64,000 nucleotides of DNA from Orychophragmus violaceus (GCA_030180135.1 CM058233.1:109161994-109225993), one strand, 5' to 3'; numbered from the stretch's first letter, positions 1 to 12,563 are shown. Notes: generated by a model from the letters alone, not told the origin. Made by a program: numbers and translations.

Positions 1-343
1 CACGATGAGCCGGAATCCTGTGTCCCTGTGCATCTCTAGCATCCGCATCCTGTTGATGCTGTTCTTGATGGCCCTGATGGCCTTGCTGGTCCTGATGACC
101 CTGCTGGTCCTGATGACCCTGCTGGTCCTGATGACCCTGCTGGTCCTGATGACCCTCTAAATCCATAACTGGCTGCTCTTGAGGCTCAAGCAAAGGCTGA
201 ACTACTTCCTGTTCCAACCCGAGTCTCTCTAAGTGAACAGCTCTTTCTAGTGCTCTTCTCTCTCGTGCTAACTGTCTTTCAAGTGCTTTGATGTCTGAAA
301 CCCGCGCAACTAAGTCTGTTGGTCCTCTGCTCCGCAAGTTCAT
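1..343 (-). mobile_element. LTR retrotransposon gag-like ORF, 5-prime part (runs off window)
   Basis: An open frame on the minus strand starts with ATG at 343-341 and stays open for about 114 codons to the window edge. The N-terminus reads MNLRSRGPTDLVARVSDIKA, followed by a charged helical stretch rich in Arg, Glu and Leu, then a Gln-rich tract made of the hexapeptide GHQDQQ repeated about four times. It lies about 100 bp downstream of a tRNA-Asp-type primer-binding site and an LTR, where gag of a Ty3/Athila-like element is expected. The family is inferred from the primer site and layout; no protease or reverse transcriptase is visible because the element continues outside the window. Confidence 0.7.
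78..158. repeat. 18-bp minisatellite inside gag
   Basis: The plus-strand unit TGCTGGTCCTGATGACCC is repeated about four and a half times with almost no variation. On the minus strand it encodes GHQDQQ in frame, so changes in copy number would keep the reading frame. Confidence 0.85.
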
Positions 344-440
344 ACACCTGACATCAAAGAGAGAAGAAGAAATAAGATTAGTAACCAAAACTTGATCTAA
401 ATAGGAAAGGAAATCGAATTGATCTATCCAAGTTCCCAAA

Positions 441-457
441 ATGGCAACGGCGCCAAA
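441..457 (-). other. primer-binding site (tRNA-Asp type) of LTR element
   Basis: The minus strand reads TTGGCGCCGTTGCCAT directly next to the LTR end. TGGCGCCGTTGCC is the primer-binding sequence typical of Athila and related Ty3 elements of plants (complementary to tRNA-Asp, from family knowledge). It fixes the polarity: the LTR at 459-2086 is the 5-prime LTR and the internal region runs leftwards. Confidence 0.8.
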
Positions 458-458
458 T

Positions 459-2086
459 TGATAACAGGAATTTTAGGTTAAATTCCCGAGGTATCAATCC
501 CTCAAGCTGATCGCGTAGTCTTGAGATATCGAACCAATTGGGAGTGAAAAAGACCAAAAAGAATTCACCCAACCTTAAAAGCCAAGTTATACCAGTTCAA
601 ACTGAGATCATAACAATTCTAAGCAAATTAACAAAGACTAAACAATCAATCAAGCAAGAGATCACTAATCAAGATAAAACAAAGATAATCAAATAAAGAA
701 GACAAGGTTTATGGGCTAAGGTCAATGACTAGAACCATCTAGAGCTAACAAGGATGCCTAAACAATCAATCAAGAAGCAAATCCCAAGCTAGGAACAATA
801 ACAATTGACTAATCCAATTTCTTGGCACTAATCACTTTCCCTAATCACATTTCAAGATCAAATTCTCATTTGTGAAATAAGACAAGGCAAGCATTAATAA
901 TCAAGTTCCATAAGCTAATAATCATTCTAAACATTCATTCTCATGAGCTAGAATATGAAAATTCCCTAGAAGACTCTAACTTGCATTTCATCAAACACTT
1001 GGTGTGCAACAAAAGCCTAAGGATCTAGATTAACTTGATCATGGATAACCTAGCACTAAGCACATCTAGAAGGGTGAGATCAATCATAAATAAGCTTTAA
1101 ACATCCTTGATTCACTCTAAATAGCCCTAATCTACCTAACCCATAATCCTTGAATAAGACTACTCACTAATCATGCTAAGTTCAACAAAATCCATAAGAA
1201 TAGTGTCAAACATGATGATTAGTGAAGGATTAAAGAAAAGAGATGAAAAATCAAAGCAAAACAAGTCTTAGATTAAGAAAAGATTAAACTTTTGTCTTAC
1301 AAGAACTTAGAACAAAAACAAGCTTAAGATCCTCCAAAAATTAGGTTTTTAGCCTTAAATAGTAAAAAGGGGCGAACCGGGTCAACCCGGAACAAACCGG
1401 GTATTGACCCGGATCCATGGGTCAAATCTGGTCAAAATCTGGAAAGTCAACTGGTCTGGGTTGACCGCGGTTTCGACCGGACCGCTGCCCAAACCGCGGT
1501 CGTTACGGTTCATTCGCACAAAAACTCGTCGTCGATGTGAGCTCGGTCCCGCGGTCTTGGTATGCGCCGGTGGCTCAACCGCGGTCAACACGGCTCGCGG
1601 TGTCGACGATGGATCCGCCTGAGCTCGCGGTCTCGGGGTGAACCGGTGGTACGACCGCGGTGCACACCTACTCGACGTCGCTTCGGAACTTGGCGGCTCG
1701 CGGTCTCAACGAGCCCGGTGACCCAACCGCGGTTCATGCGGTGCTTTGGCTCGTTTTCTCGTCGGATGTGTGAGCTTCACCGCGGTTTCAGCTGGACCGG
1801 TGGCCCGACCGCGGTGCACTCGTCCGCTGGCTTCTCCCGAACACCCATCCTTCATGTTTCTCCATTCCCTTTAACTCCAAGCATTCCCAATCATCTTAGT
1901 GACCTTCCCACACCTGAAAATAACCAAATGCAAGCGCAAAACGCTCCTAGATATGCTATACTATAACTCTAGATGCAACTAACTACAAAGATGACAAGGA
2001 ACAAAGAAATGTAACAAAAGAAAAGTAAAAGAGACTGAAACATGACTTAAACAATGCCTTAAACTTAAGAAAATATAGGTATATCA
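459..2086 (-). repeat. 5-prime LTR of Athila-like retrotransposon
   Basis: On the plus strand this segment starts TGATAACAGG and ends GGTATATCA, giving TG...CA ends in either orientation. The primer-binding site follows directly inside. About 1.63 kb, AT-rich, with a strikingly GC-rich block at about 1370-1830 holding many copies of CCGCGGT/ACCGCGGT. Long stretches (about 690-1330) match the second LTR at 4888-6387. Ends are judged from the TG/CA rule and from alignment of the two copies. Confidence 0.8.
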
Positions 2087-4480
2087 TTTGGACTTTGAGT
2101 ATCCTTTTGTATTTAGATAATATATATCTAAAAACAGTAATTATGAAGTCTGGTTGTTTTTGTTTTTGGCTTGGTTTAAGAAGAGTTAGTAGTTTTGTTT
2201 TCATTTCTATTTCTGTATTTCTTTTCTGTTTTTCGTCTATCTATTAAATTTTGCACCGTTAATTTTTGTTTGAAATAAACTTGTTTCCGGAAGAGTTTAT
2301 CTTTACGGTTCTAGTTTTCTTCATAACATTAAAGTTTTGGTTTTTTTTTCCTGTAAGTTTGATTTTATTTTATATTGTTTTCAATATTATATTCATCGGC
2401 TTGTTTTTGTTTATAACTTTGTAATTGGCTATTGACCTCAGTTTTTAACATTTTATAATATAAATGTAGAAGGAAAAAAATATCGGTTTTGTTGTGAAAT
2501 TATATTTTCTGGATATTGCGTTCGTATATGCTTTTAGCTAGGTTTAACAGAATTAAAAGAAGATATAAATGAGGTCAAATCATATGATTCATGATTTAAA
2601 GGTTAAAGTAATTCAGGCGATGCTAGTTGGTCTTTTTTCCTTTCCCATTTTTGTGTCCTTTATAATCATTTCATAGGAAACTTATATATGTTAATTTTCA
2701 TATATCATATACATGAAGCATTGGTAACAAGCAGTTTTATTATATGAAGATTATATAACGTATACACAAAATATCTACCACGTATATGACATCAATAACA
2801 AAAATAAGAAGTAAATTTGACTCCTGAGTCTTGACCTTGGAACTAGGGTTTATTGCTCGTTTGAAGCAAGATGCAGATTAAGTATATCAATTCCAACCTC
2901 AACTTTTTGCCTAATCTTTGGATCGTGTTTTGTTTTTGATAAAATAATCCTTGGATCTTGTTCTTCTTCTACGTATTGTTTATGCGAAAACATATAAAAA
3001 TCTTATTATCCGAGTAAATATTTAAACCAATATTCAAAACATATATTCGTTGAGCGGCTTTGAGACTGAATCAATGAATCAAAATATCAAATACAATACA
3101 ACCTATATCACATTTAATTACTAATGAAATTAGTTAGTTACTAACTAATTTAGTTTCTTAGCTTGTGTGATAAATTAAAACTCCCTAGTCCCTATTATAA
3201 AATATGAAATAAAAATCGATTGATTCTAATGTAAAAACATAATCCCCGAAAATACTATCATCATTCATTATTAAATTGTTTTAAGTTGTCTATGCAAATC
3301 TAACTATAATTCCTTGAGTTAAGTCGAAAATAAAAAGAATGAATATATGGCCCGTAAAGCAAGGGTTCAACTTAATGAATTGTTTATGGGCCGATGTGTA
3401 GTCTCAAATTTGTTCGATATATGGCCCGTAAAGGCCCGCCCAATCGTTCATTTTAATTATGAAAAAATGTGGTGGTTACATACACCTCAAGCTACATCGA
3501 AACATTATACTCAAACCACTAATAAACAGCCATGCATTGTAAACTTTTTTTTTTGTTGAAAATTAAAAGTAGACGTACTTGAAAGGACAAACGATGACAG
3601 GGTGTAACCAAACGAAAATTGCCCACAATATTGGGCTTTTAAAAGCTAACAAAACTTCTCTACGGCCTTTCCTTTTTTAATAATTAATTTACTTTTATTC
3701 AGAGCACTACAAAAGTTCCTAGTTTTCGAGCACTACAAAAGGTACATTTATTCATTTACTATATCGATATGAATGTTAGCTTTGGCCAATGGCGACATTC
3801 GACATAGTCGTTGTCAGCTTTATTCTCAAATTATGTATAATCTATAGTCTATACTATCTTATAGTTATAGTGGACGATTTGTTCAGCAGTGGTTGTCAAA
3901 TTCATACCTACACGCGATGCCTTTTTCTGCCCACAACATGAGATTAAGCATGGACGTTCGGATCGAGTTTGGATCGAGCCTATTCAGATATAAGTATATT
4001 ATGATAAATAAGTTTTGTATTTATACAGTTCAGGTTTCTACCAAATTCCGGTTCAGATTGAGATTTTAAAAGTCCAAATCGGTTTGAATCCTAAACTATC
4101 ATAACTATAAAATATCTGAAATCCTAAACTATCATAACTATAAAATATCCAAAATAAATATGTACATTCCAAGTCCATACTTTTGGTCACAGGCTGTGTG
4201 ATGATGTGTTAACATGTTACATGTTCAATACCTATATATAGTTCTATATAATAAACTTGTGTTTTGTGGAACTAGAACGATGCAATTAACATAATAACAA
4301 TAGTCCAATTTCTGTATCACAAAGCAATGGATGATGGATCATTTACCTTGTTTTTTCGACTTAAAATATAAAGGGTTCTTTATGAACTACTTCGGCCTGA
4401 AGCATTCTTCTTCGTCTGGTTTTTGTAGGAAAAGGTTTCAAAAAGGACAAACCAAAATTTTGTAGAGACAATCGTTCTCT
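2087..4480. other. AT-rich intergenic, no gene seen
   Basis: No supported coding frame. At about 3955-4155 there is a degenerate dispersed repeat rich in GGATCGAG/TCAGAT-type motifs, including a 33-bp tandem duplication around ATCCTAAACTATCATAAC (4088 and 4121). A direct repeat GAGCACTACAAAAG occurs twice near 3702-3742. Confidence 0.6.
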
Positions 4481-4499
4481 ATTTCTCTCTCCTCTTCCT

Positions 4500-6850
4500 C
4501 TGTCTCAGACAAAAAAAAAAAAATCAGATCTGCCTCTCCGCCGTTGCTTTTCTCCGGCGTGAGATGCTCCTTCTCTTTTTGCATGGCCGAGCTTCATCTG
4601 CGGTCTTGTTCCTCTCTGTACGAGTTAAAAACGGTGCTCATGTGTTCTCCCTGGCGGTGTGTTTCGCGGTGGCGATTTGCGGTGGTGGTGCTTCGCTTCG
4701 CTGCCCTCGGTCTATGAGGACGAGATCTAGAGCTGTTCGGCAAGGTTCCTTCGTGGCGGTTGTTTTCTGCCTCGGTTGCTTTCCCGGCATGGCTGTGGTG
4801 GCGGACCTGAAGTCGCGGGTGTGAGGCGGTATTGAGTGGGTCGATGGAGATCTACTATCTGGATGTCGCTTTTGTTCGGTTGGTTGTTGATACTAGAGAT
4901 TTATCGGATTAAAGAGGTATCAATTCTCTTACTTATCGCGTAGTAAGAGGATCGAACCAATCCGGGACTGGACTAAACCAACAAGAATGCACAAAACCCT
5001 ATTAGACAAGCCATTTTCGATTCAAAAGGCAATCCTAATAGTTCTAAGCGCAAATAACCAAGACAAAGCAACTAGCTAAACAAGAGTGAACTAATCAAGA
5101 TAAAACAAAGACAATCAAATATAAAAAACAAGGCTTATGGGCTAAGGTCAATGACTAGAGCTACCTAGAGCTAACAAGGATGTCTAAACAATCAATCAAG
5201 GAGCAAATCCCAAGCTAGGAACATTATCAATTGACTAATCTAATCTCTTAGTATTAATCACTTTCCCTAATCACATTTCAAGATCAAATTCTCATTTGTG
5301 AAACAAGATAAGACAAGCATTAACAATCAAGTTCCATAAGCTAATAATCATTCTAAACATTCATTCCCATGAGCTAGAATATGAAAATCCCCTAAAAGAC
5401 AAAGCTTGCATTTCATCAAACACTTGGTGTGCAACAAAAGCCAAAGGATCTAGATTAACTTGATCAATGAAAACCTAGCATTAAGAACATCTAGAAGGGT
5501 GAGATCAATCATAAATAAGCTTTAAACATCTTTGATTCACTCTAAATAGCCCTAATCTACCTAACCTATAATCCTTGAATGAGACTACTCACAAATCATG
5601 CTTAGCCCAACAAAATCCATGAGAAAGATGTTAAGCATGATGATTTGTGAAGGATTAAAGAAAAGAGATGAAAAATCAAAACAAAACAAGTCTTAGATTA
5701 AGAAAAGATTAAACTTTTTTTTCTTACAAGAACTTAGAACAAAAACAAGCTTAAGATTCTCCAAAAATTAGGTTTTAGACTTAAATAGTGAACAGTGTTC
5801 GGACCCGGGTCAACCCGGGACAAACCGGGTGTTGACCCGGATCCAATGGGTAAAACTGGTCAAAAACTCAGAAGTCAACGAAAATGGGAGGGCTCGCGGT
5901 TTGGCCCTCGTCTGCAACACTAACCACGAGCCATCTCGGACGAAATCTGGGTAGCTCTCGCGGTTTGTTTCTTGCCCGCGAGCTCAACCGCGACTTGATA
6001 CGGATGAAGCCTGGGGACTCTCGCGGTTTGGATCCCACCGCGACGCAAACCGCGAGTCTTATCGCACGGTAATTGACATTCCCTCGCGGATTGGCTTCCG
6101 ACCGCGACTCCAACCGCGAACCGTTCCTACACGACCATTCCTTGTGCATCTGGACTCCCCATCATCTCTAAATGTTCCCATCTCTCCAAGTTTCCACACC
6201 AACTCCTTTTTGCACCTAAAGAACAACTTAGAGCACACCAAAACAAACCAAAACACAAACTTCTAATCCTAGATGCCTAAACTCTATATGCAAATAAAGA
6301 AACAACAAAGGAAGACAAGAATGAAAAGAAAAGAGAATAAAACAAGAACAATTACTATCCTAAATGCATGAAAATATAAACATATCAGTTGCTCGGAGAC
6401 GGCGACCTTCCGGCGCTAGATTTTTTCCAGTGGTAAGATCTCCGGTTGATCCTTTCCCCCTTGTTATATCGCTTTTGCTTTCGTGGAGTAGGGTTTCTCC
6501 TTCTTCTCCCTTAGGTGCTTTTTCTTCTGGTGGCGTTGTTAGTGGGTTTTCAGGTGAGTTTGCCGTTGGTCCTGTGCCGTTGGTCTCCGATGCTTGTCCA
6601 TTGGCGTCGCTTTCTCCTCGTGGTCTCCCTATCGTGGCGGTGACGGTTTGGCTCGTGTCTACGCCTACTCGGAGGCGGCGGCATCGTCCTATTTCTGTCT
6701 CCAGAAGTGGTCCTGAGCTTCAGGTGGTCAACGTGGTCCTCGGCACTTCCGACGGTGGTGTCTACGCCTACTCGGCGGCGGCTGCGTCCGATGTGCTTGG
6801 AGGCTTAGAGATTAGTACTAGGGATTCCTAGTTCTGGGTCTTTTAGGTCT
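4500..6850 (+). other. GC-rich unidentified unit split by an LTR
   Basis: The segments 4500-4887 and 6388-6850 are unusually GC-rich for this window and have plus-strand open stretches (4564-4824 and 6364-6831) of low-complexity, Arg/Ser/Val-rich translation. They abut exactly at the ends of the LTR at 4888-6387, so they were one unit before its insertion. It begins with a CT-rich leader and resembles the 5-prime part of a plant retroelement or an expressed repeat, but no domain is recognisable. I do not call either frame a gene. Confidence 0.45.
4888..6387 (-). repeat. solo LTR, Athila-like
   Basis: About 1.5 kb, starting TGATACTAGAG and ending AAACATATCA on the plus strand. It aligns over most of its length with the LTR at 459-2086, in the same orientation, including the shared block around GGGCTAAGGTCAATGACTAG. 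It has no primer site or internal region on either side. The flanks are GTTGT (4883-4887) and GTTGC (6388-6392), a 5-bp target duplication with one mismatch. A GC-rich block (about 5800-6130) holds CGCGGT motifs but differs strongly from that of the first LTR. Confidence 0.8.
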
Positions 6851-7458
6851 TGGTTGGTGTAAGGGCTAAGCCCGTTTGATGTAAGTTCAGAAATGGGCTC
6901 GACCAGGCCCAATAGGGAATTATCTGGATTGGCCCAAAAAACAAAAAACCCAAAAAAATTAACTTAATAAAATTGTTAAAAAATAAAAAAATTAACCTAA
7001 AATAAGTCAAGGGAATTGAAGCGATCGATAACCAAATTATAACTAATAGCATGTAATGTATATTTTCCCGTTCCGTCATAAATATATGTAACATTTCAAT
7101 TTATGGTATATAAAAAAAATTAAAAAATTAATTCGGTTGTATATTACTAAAATGTATTTATCTTATGTTTCACTTGTTTATAAAAAAAACTAGTTTATTT
7201 ATATAAAATATAGAGTAGATGAATGATAAATGATCTATTAGAAAGTAATTTATAACATCGTACGAAAAAAGACAAAACACATAAAAATTATGTGATAATT
7301 ACAAATTTAGTAAATATTTTTTTTTTAATTTGGACTAACGAATCAGCTCTCAAACAAGAGTATACTCAATGACCGAATAAGCAGACGTAGAACTCAGAAA
7401 CATTAACAATCAAGGCACATTATCTCAAAATTTCGAACTTTAAGCTATCTCATAAGCG
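6851..7458. other. AT-rich intergenic, nothing recognised
   Basis: Very AT-rich sequence with no supported gene or repeat boundary. Confidence 0.5.
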
Positions 7459-7466
7459 TTACAAAT

Positions 7467-8320
7467 AATGGCTTCGATTGGTAACATATAGTATTAGAGT
7501 TGAGTTGGCATAGATGTAATTTGCAGTAAAAATTATGTGGTAAAAACTTCAATTTATATGATAAATTTGTTGTAAAAATATGAGTTGTTATTTTCGTCGA
7601 AAAATGATTGGTAACATTTTTGATGTATAAGCTGCAATACATGTTATTAGAAATAATTTAAACTTAAATTTATTAATAAAAATCATGTTATACATACTTA
7701 ATGAAAATATATTAAATGATTTAATTTAAATATTAAAAAATCAGTCATAAAAATTCAAAAATCATTCAAAGATTTTAAAAAATATAATTGACCGAAAATA
7801 TTGAATTCTTAAAAAAAAATTTGAGATTATTTGAAATGAAAGTAAGTAACCAAGTTTTTTTAAAAGTTGAAATATCTAATTATTCAAAAAGTTAAAATCA
7901 TTCAGAGTTTAAAATATAATTGACTAAAAATAAAAACTGAGCTATTAAAAAAATAAAATGATATTCTTTAAAATTAAATTAGCTAATGAAGTAATTTTAA
8001 TTGATAGAAAGAAGTGGAACTACATAATTATTTTAAAAGTAAGAAGTGAAAAAGCAACAAAAAAATCAAACGTTAAAAAAATGAAGAATTGTTAACTCAA
8101 ATCTCTAATACATTCATTTTGATATGATTTTGGATTAGCCTTTGAGTTAGCAATTTTACAAAGGATATAACTCAAAATTATAATTCACCATAACACATTG
8201 TAACTCAAATTCAAACTCAAAAAATAAAAACTAATACATGACTCGCAACATTTTTTATTTATCACCGTAACTCAAACTAATGCAACTCTAACTCATGTCA
8301 CCAATCAAAACCAATAAACA
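7467..8320. mobile_element. hAT-like non-autonomous element
   Basis: A perfect 8-bp direct repeat TTACAAAT flanks the segment (7459-7466 and 8321-8328). The left end carries GGCTTCGATTGGTAACAT and the complement of the right end carries GGTTTTGATTGGTGACAT, so the termini are imperfect inverted repeats. About 850 bp, AT-rich, no coding capacity. 8-bp duplications are typical of hAT elements. Confidence 0.6.
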
Positions 8321-8328
8321 TTACAAAT

Positions 8329-9400
8329 GCTTTGGGTCGCATCAGACTAGATTAAGCAGACTAAGTTATTTTATTTTTAGAGTGGATTATAATTTATTGC
8401 CGTCCAAATTTAGTTCTTCATAAAAATATTTTGTATTTGGTCATAACAGTTTTTTCTTCTTTTCGCACCACTCTAAACTAAATATTATAAATGATAAAAA
8501 ATCAATATTGATTATTCACATATTTATCCATCCAAATCACATTTTCAATTCAAAACCAAATAAAAAGTATAGGTATATTTATAAATTGCAAAGCTACGCT
8601 TATGTTGAAAGTTTGAAACTAAGGGAAAGAAGCATTCATTTATGGTATTTTATCACTGTTCGTTTGGTTTCTAATCTACATTCTTGCCATGAATCAATCA
8701 TGAAGAATGGTGAACAATCTAATCTTTAGCCACAAGTTCAACAGATGTCAAAGGATGGAGGAGTAATGTGAGCATGTGTTCCACGTGCCTTTTTGCGAGA
8801 TGAACAATAATTCAAAATGGACAATGATCTGAACTTAGGGGAAAACAATAGTGGCTAGTGGTGTGAATTGAATTCTTTCTGTTTTTTTACCGAAGAAAAA
8901 AACTATAGTGGTTGGTGATTTTTGTCAATTTCAAACATGTGCATATCATTTGATACATTTTACATTAAATTAACTTGTAGAGCAAATTATGGATTGTTTC
9001 AAGAGTATTTGTGTCAAATTTCTATAACAATACAATGGATCAAATGTTAACAACTCATCTATATACTAAGTGTATTCTAAACTTTTGACTTCGCCTAGAC
9101 TAGAAGTCACACTTATCAAGCATTAATATCAACGTTTTGGTGACCAAACATGCAACATACCATGTGTTGACATTTTTGTTACATTGTGAGCGTTTGTTTA
9201 TACACTGAGGTCGACTATGTAGTGGTCAAAGTAAAAGCTCATCTTACGCATATAAATGTGTAAACCGGCTAGTAAATATAATAATAACACCAAATGTAAT
9301 TTATAAGTAATCTTTTATTGTGTTTCCAATTTATTATTATTGTGATTATCAAATTCGTCACAAGTGTGTATGTTTGTTTTAATGAACGTGTTCAATGAAA
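8329..9400. other. AT-rich intergenic, nothing recognised
   Basis: No supported coding frame, RNA gene or repeat with clear ends. Confidence 0.5.
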
Positions 9401-9403
9401 ATC

Positions 9404-10030
9404 TTTTTTTTTTTGCAACAAAAACTCCATTACATTAAAAAGCAGTTTATGGTTATTTTTGAAAGAGAGTCAATCGGGTACCACCAAACTTACATGGAAA
9501 AAATAAAAGCTCACGTACTCGTGCTTTCTTAGCTAGAAAATCTACACGGACATTAAGATTCCTACTAACAATCTTAATACAGAAATTGGGAAAAGAATAT
9601 TTAAGAAACTTGAAATCTTCTAGCTTCGCCGAAAAAGCTGGCAACTCCAGAAGGTTTTTAATCATACCAATAAGATCCGAACAATCCGAAAAAAGTATCA
9701 CTAGTCAATTGTAGATCCACAAGACAACGCATATCCCAAAGGAGAGAGGTTAACTCAGTATGAAGGGGAAAAAGATATTTCCTAGAACCTCAAAGACCCA
9801 GCTGCACCATCTCGTTTCCAAGCCTGACTATCCATCCTTGTCCACTAATCGCATCTGAAACTTTCCAAGAGCCATTAATAAAACAAGAGAGACCCAAAAG
9901 AGGGACGAAAGCAGGAGGAGCAACAACTCCATGGGGGGTTGATGGTGTGATTTCATCATCACGTTCGTTGGCTTTCCTCCATGCCTTTGCTTCCACTAGA
10001 GCTTTCTCAATTGTTCCTTTGGGATCTTCG
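9404..10030 (-). mobile_element. 5-prime truncated LINE, RNase H-like 3-prime end
   Basis: Minus-strand peptides from two frames resemble the C-terminal RNase H domain of plant LINE-1 ORF2. The upstream piece contains FINGSWKVSDAISGQGWIVR (about 9875-9820), then HTEL at the frame change, and the downstream piece contains FSDCSDLIGMIKNLLE and ends VDFLAKKAR (9701-9453). The element ends in a poly-A tail (plus-strand T run 9404-9414). The frame is broken between the two pieces, so it is dead. Only about 0.6 kb of the 3-prime end is present, consistent with abortive reverse transcription. Confidence 0.75.
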
Positions 10031-10037
10031 ATGAATA

Positions 10038-10180
10038 TCTATATGTCAAAATTTATCTTTATTAGAAAACAAACTAAAGTCGACAAATGAATATGATGGT
10101 TCGGTGAAAATCTATAGGTCAAATTTTATCTTTATTAGGAAGCAGACTAAAGTCGACAAATGAATATGATGGTGCGAATT
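10038..10180. repeat. 73-bp tandem duplication
   Basis: The unit beginning TCTATATGTC at 10038 is repeated at 10111 (TCTATAGGTC) with a few substitutions; both contain CTAAAGTCGACAAATGAATA. Confidence 0.8.
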
Positions 10181-10183
10181 CAT

Positions 10184-11055
10184 CGATAGACGAGCTCGTT
10201 TACAATTCAAGACATGCTAGTTTCTAGAGAGGGATAGAGTAATGAAATGCACAAATCCCAAAAATTACATTTATATACAGTAAATCAGTTTATTCATAGT
10301 AAATACAGTTATACTTTTATAAGAACCGTTGACTCCTTATCGAGTTCATGACAAATGAATTATACTTTCTAAGTGAGGTGTGTGACAGACTGTCTTTGTT
10401 TTGTATATTAATGAAACCGAACCCAACAAGATGGCGATCTGAGCTTGAACCAAACATATTTAATCATGAACTGAGCCGGACTGAATAGAACTAGTCACAA
10501 GCGGAATCATGTATTTTCGAAATGAAAAATCTTTGCTATTGATTACTAGACTGACTTATCTTATTATTGGACCGATCATTATATAAATAATAGGTTTGAG
10601 TCAGACTAAAAGATGAATGCTAAATTCATATATGACAATTATAATCTTTCATATTAGTCCAATGATTCATATAAACCCACACATTTTTATCTTTTCCCTA
10701 CAAAATTCATGAGTTTGGATCACATAAGAACCAAGTAATAGAGAATAAAATGAAAATGTGGGTGGGGGCATCAACGTTTTCACGTGTGTCGTATCAATAA
10801 ACCCAACCACCATATCAAAGGAGAAGATCTCCTTTAGCTCACAGTTCTAAGATTCATTGCCTATTACATTTATACCCTTCCGTACCACGTCAAAGTATAC
10901 GACTTTGGTATGGTCAAATTTGTCCGACTGAATTTTTATAATATCTCTTCGGTTTACTTGTCGGAGCGGTGGGAAGCAATTCGCACGTGTGTCTGTTTAA
11001 ACCGCGTCGCCACCGTCACGTGATAAATTTTCCCGTACGTGGCCTTTTGCGGTTG
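10184..11055. other. intergenic, nothing recognised
   Basis: No supported gene. Scattered ACGTG-core motifs occur near 10780 and 10985-11020, without a downstream coding region that would make them a promoter. Confidence 0.5.
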
Positions 11056-11101
11056 AAAGTTGATGATAAGGTTTTTTTTTGGGTCTAAAGTTGATGATAA
11101 G
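11056..11101. mobile_element. tail-only micro-insertion with 15-bp duplication
   Basis: The 15-mer AAAGTTGATGATAAG occurs at 11056-11070 and 11087-11101. Between them is a 16-nt insert, GTTTTTTTTTGGGTCT, that is mostly a T tract (A tract on the minus strand). Confidence 0.75.
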
Positions 11102-11464
11102 TTTATATATGTTTTGGAAAATAATAGTATGCTACAAGCAAACAAAGATACAACTGTCTTCCATCCGACGACTGAAAATTTTGATATTTCCTTTGTTGTT
11201 TTCTGTTAACAAAATGAATTTTCCTATTTCGTTGAAAACTGATTTTACATTAGTTTACAAAGACTCGAATTACTGTAAATCTTTAATGGCACAACAACTC
11301 AACTCATTACAGTCTTGTCCTCTTTGACCGGAAAAGAAAAACAATGGTGTCCTCTAATAGGCGCAGACCAAAAAACAATAAGCATTAGAATTTATTGTTC
11401 TTAACCTCTCGTAAGATTTTTTTTTTTTAATATTAGCTGGTGCTTTTATGAAAGTATTACACAA

Positions 11465-11930
11465 GTACCGAACTAATTCCAAACCGAAAAGAGGGATTAA
11501 ATCCGAATCCGAACCGACAAAATACATAAATGGATCCTAAACTTTTATATCCGAAAAACCGAAATTGAATCCGACCCAAATCGAAAAATGAATGGATACC
11601 CAAAATATCCGAACTATAATTATATACCCCAATATTAATTATATTTAAAACTTAATATATCATAATTATCTAATTACAAACTTAAATATATTGTTTAATT
11701 TTACACAAAATAACTAAAATACTCAAATAAATGAAATATACGAAATTTCTTGTTATATTTGTCTAAATCTAATAATTTTATTTAAATTAACCAATTTTAT
11801 TTTTGTTTATGACTTTTTAGATATCCAAAACTGAACCGAACTCGAACCAAAATTATAAAATATCTGAACGGATTTTATATGTTTAGACCCGAAAATCCGA
11901 AAAGATCTTAACTGAACTTGAACGTCGAGA
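11465..11930. repeat. degenerate dispersed repeat rich in ATCCGAA motifs
   Basis: Recurrent ATCCGAAC, AACCGAA and AATCCGA motifs in AT-rich sequence. Related stretches occur at about 3955-4155, 14770-15180, 22860-23110 and 42185-42540. Such motif-rich relics are common in Brassicaceae; no ends could be set. Confidence 0.5.
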
Positions 11931-12344
11931 TCTTACATTGTGGGTGTGTTGTAGCCTTTGATTTTGAAATATTGGACAAAAATGCATATGTCCTTTTGTT
12001 TCATGGCAACATTTGTTTAGTAGTAACACATAAAATAGTTGATTGTTATCAAGTTTTTTGAAATCGATTAATAACTAGTAAATTGATCCAAGATTTTTAT
12101 ATATTAGTCAATGTTTTTTAAAATTTTAATGTAAAATAATTATCACATATTCTTTAAAAATTAATATTTTATGGTCTGTTCTTTTATATTATCTTTGTTG
12201 ATAGTGGTGTTTCTAGCTATTAGTTTATACGAACCATCAATTTTAAATCCGAAAACACCTGCCACTTTGGGTCCGATTACGGGAATATGAGGATTAATAT
12301 AATATTATGTCAAGTTTCTTAGATTTTCAACTTAAAACCAATTA

Positions 12345-12563
12345 CTCGCTCAGTTTCATCATAAGTGTATTTTGACATTTTCACACGAATTAATAAACAT
12401 ATTAATTTTTTTATTATATTCTTAAAAATTTATTTCTTTTGATTTTTTTCATTAGTTAATATTAGAGTTAAAGTATATCAGTTATATTAAAATTTGCATT
12501 GAAAATCTATAACAACACTTATTTTAAAACAAGAAAATAACACTTTTTGTGAAACGGAAGAAG
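12345..12563. mobile_element. Stowaway-like MITE
   Basis: 219 bp between TA dinucleotides (12343-12344 and 12564-12565). The left end is CTCGCTCAGTTTCATCATAA and the complement of the right end is CTTCTTCCGTTTCACAAAAA, matching the CTCCCTCCGTTTC-type ends of plant Stowaway elements. No coding capacity. Confidence 0.8.

Noticed and set aside
1382..1966. Overlapping open frames on both strands in the GC-rich LTR block
   Set aside because: They follow from GC-rich composition with few stop codons inside an LTR. The translations have no domains and the related LTR does not conserve them.
6364..6831. 155-codon plus-strand frame
   Set aside because: Its 5-prime end lies in the solo LTR and the rest in the GC-rich unit, so it spans an insertion junction and cannot be an ancestral gene.
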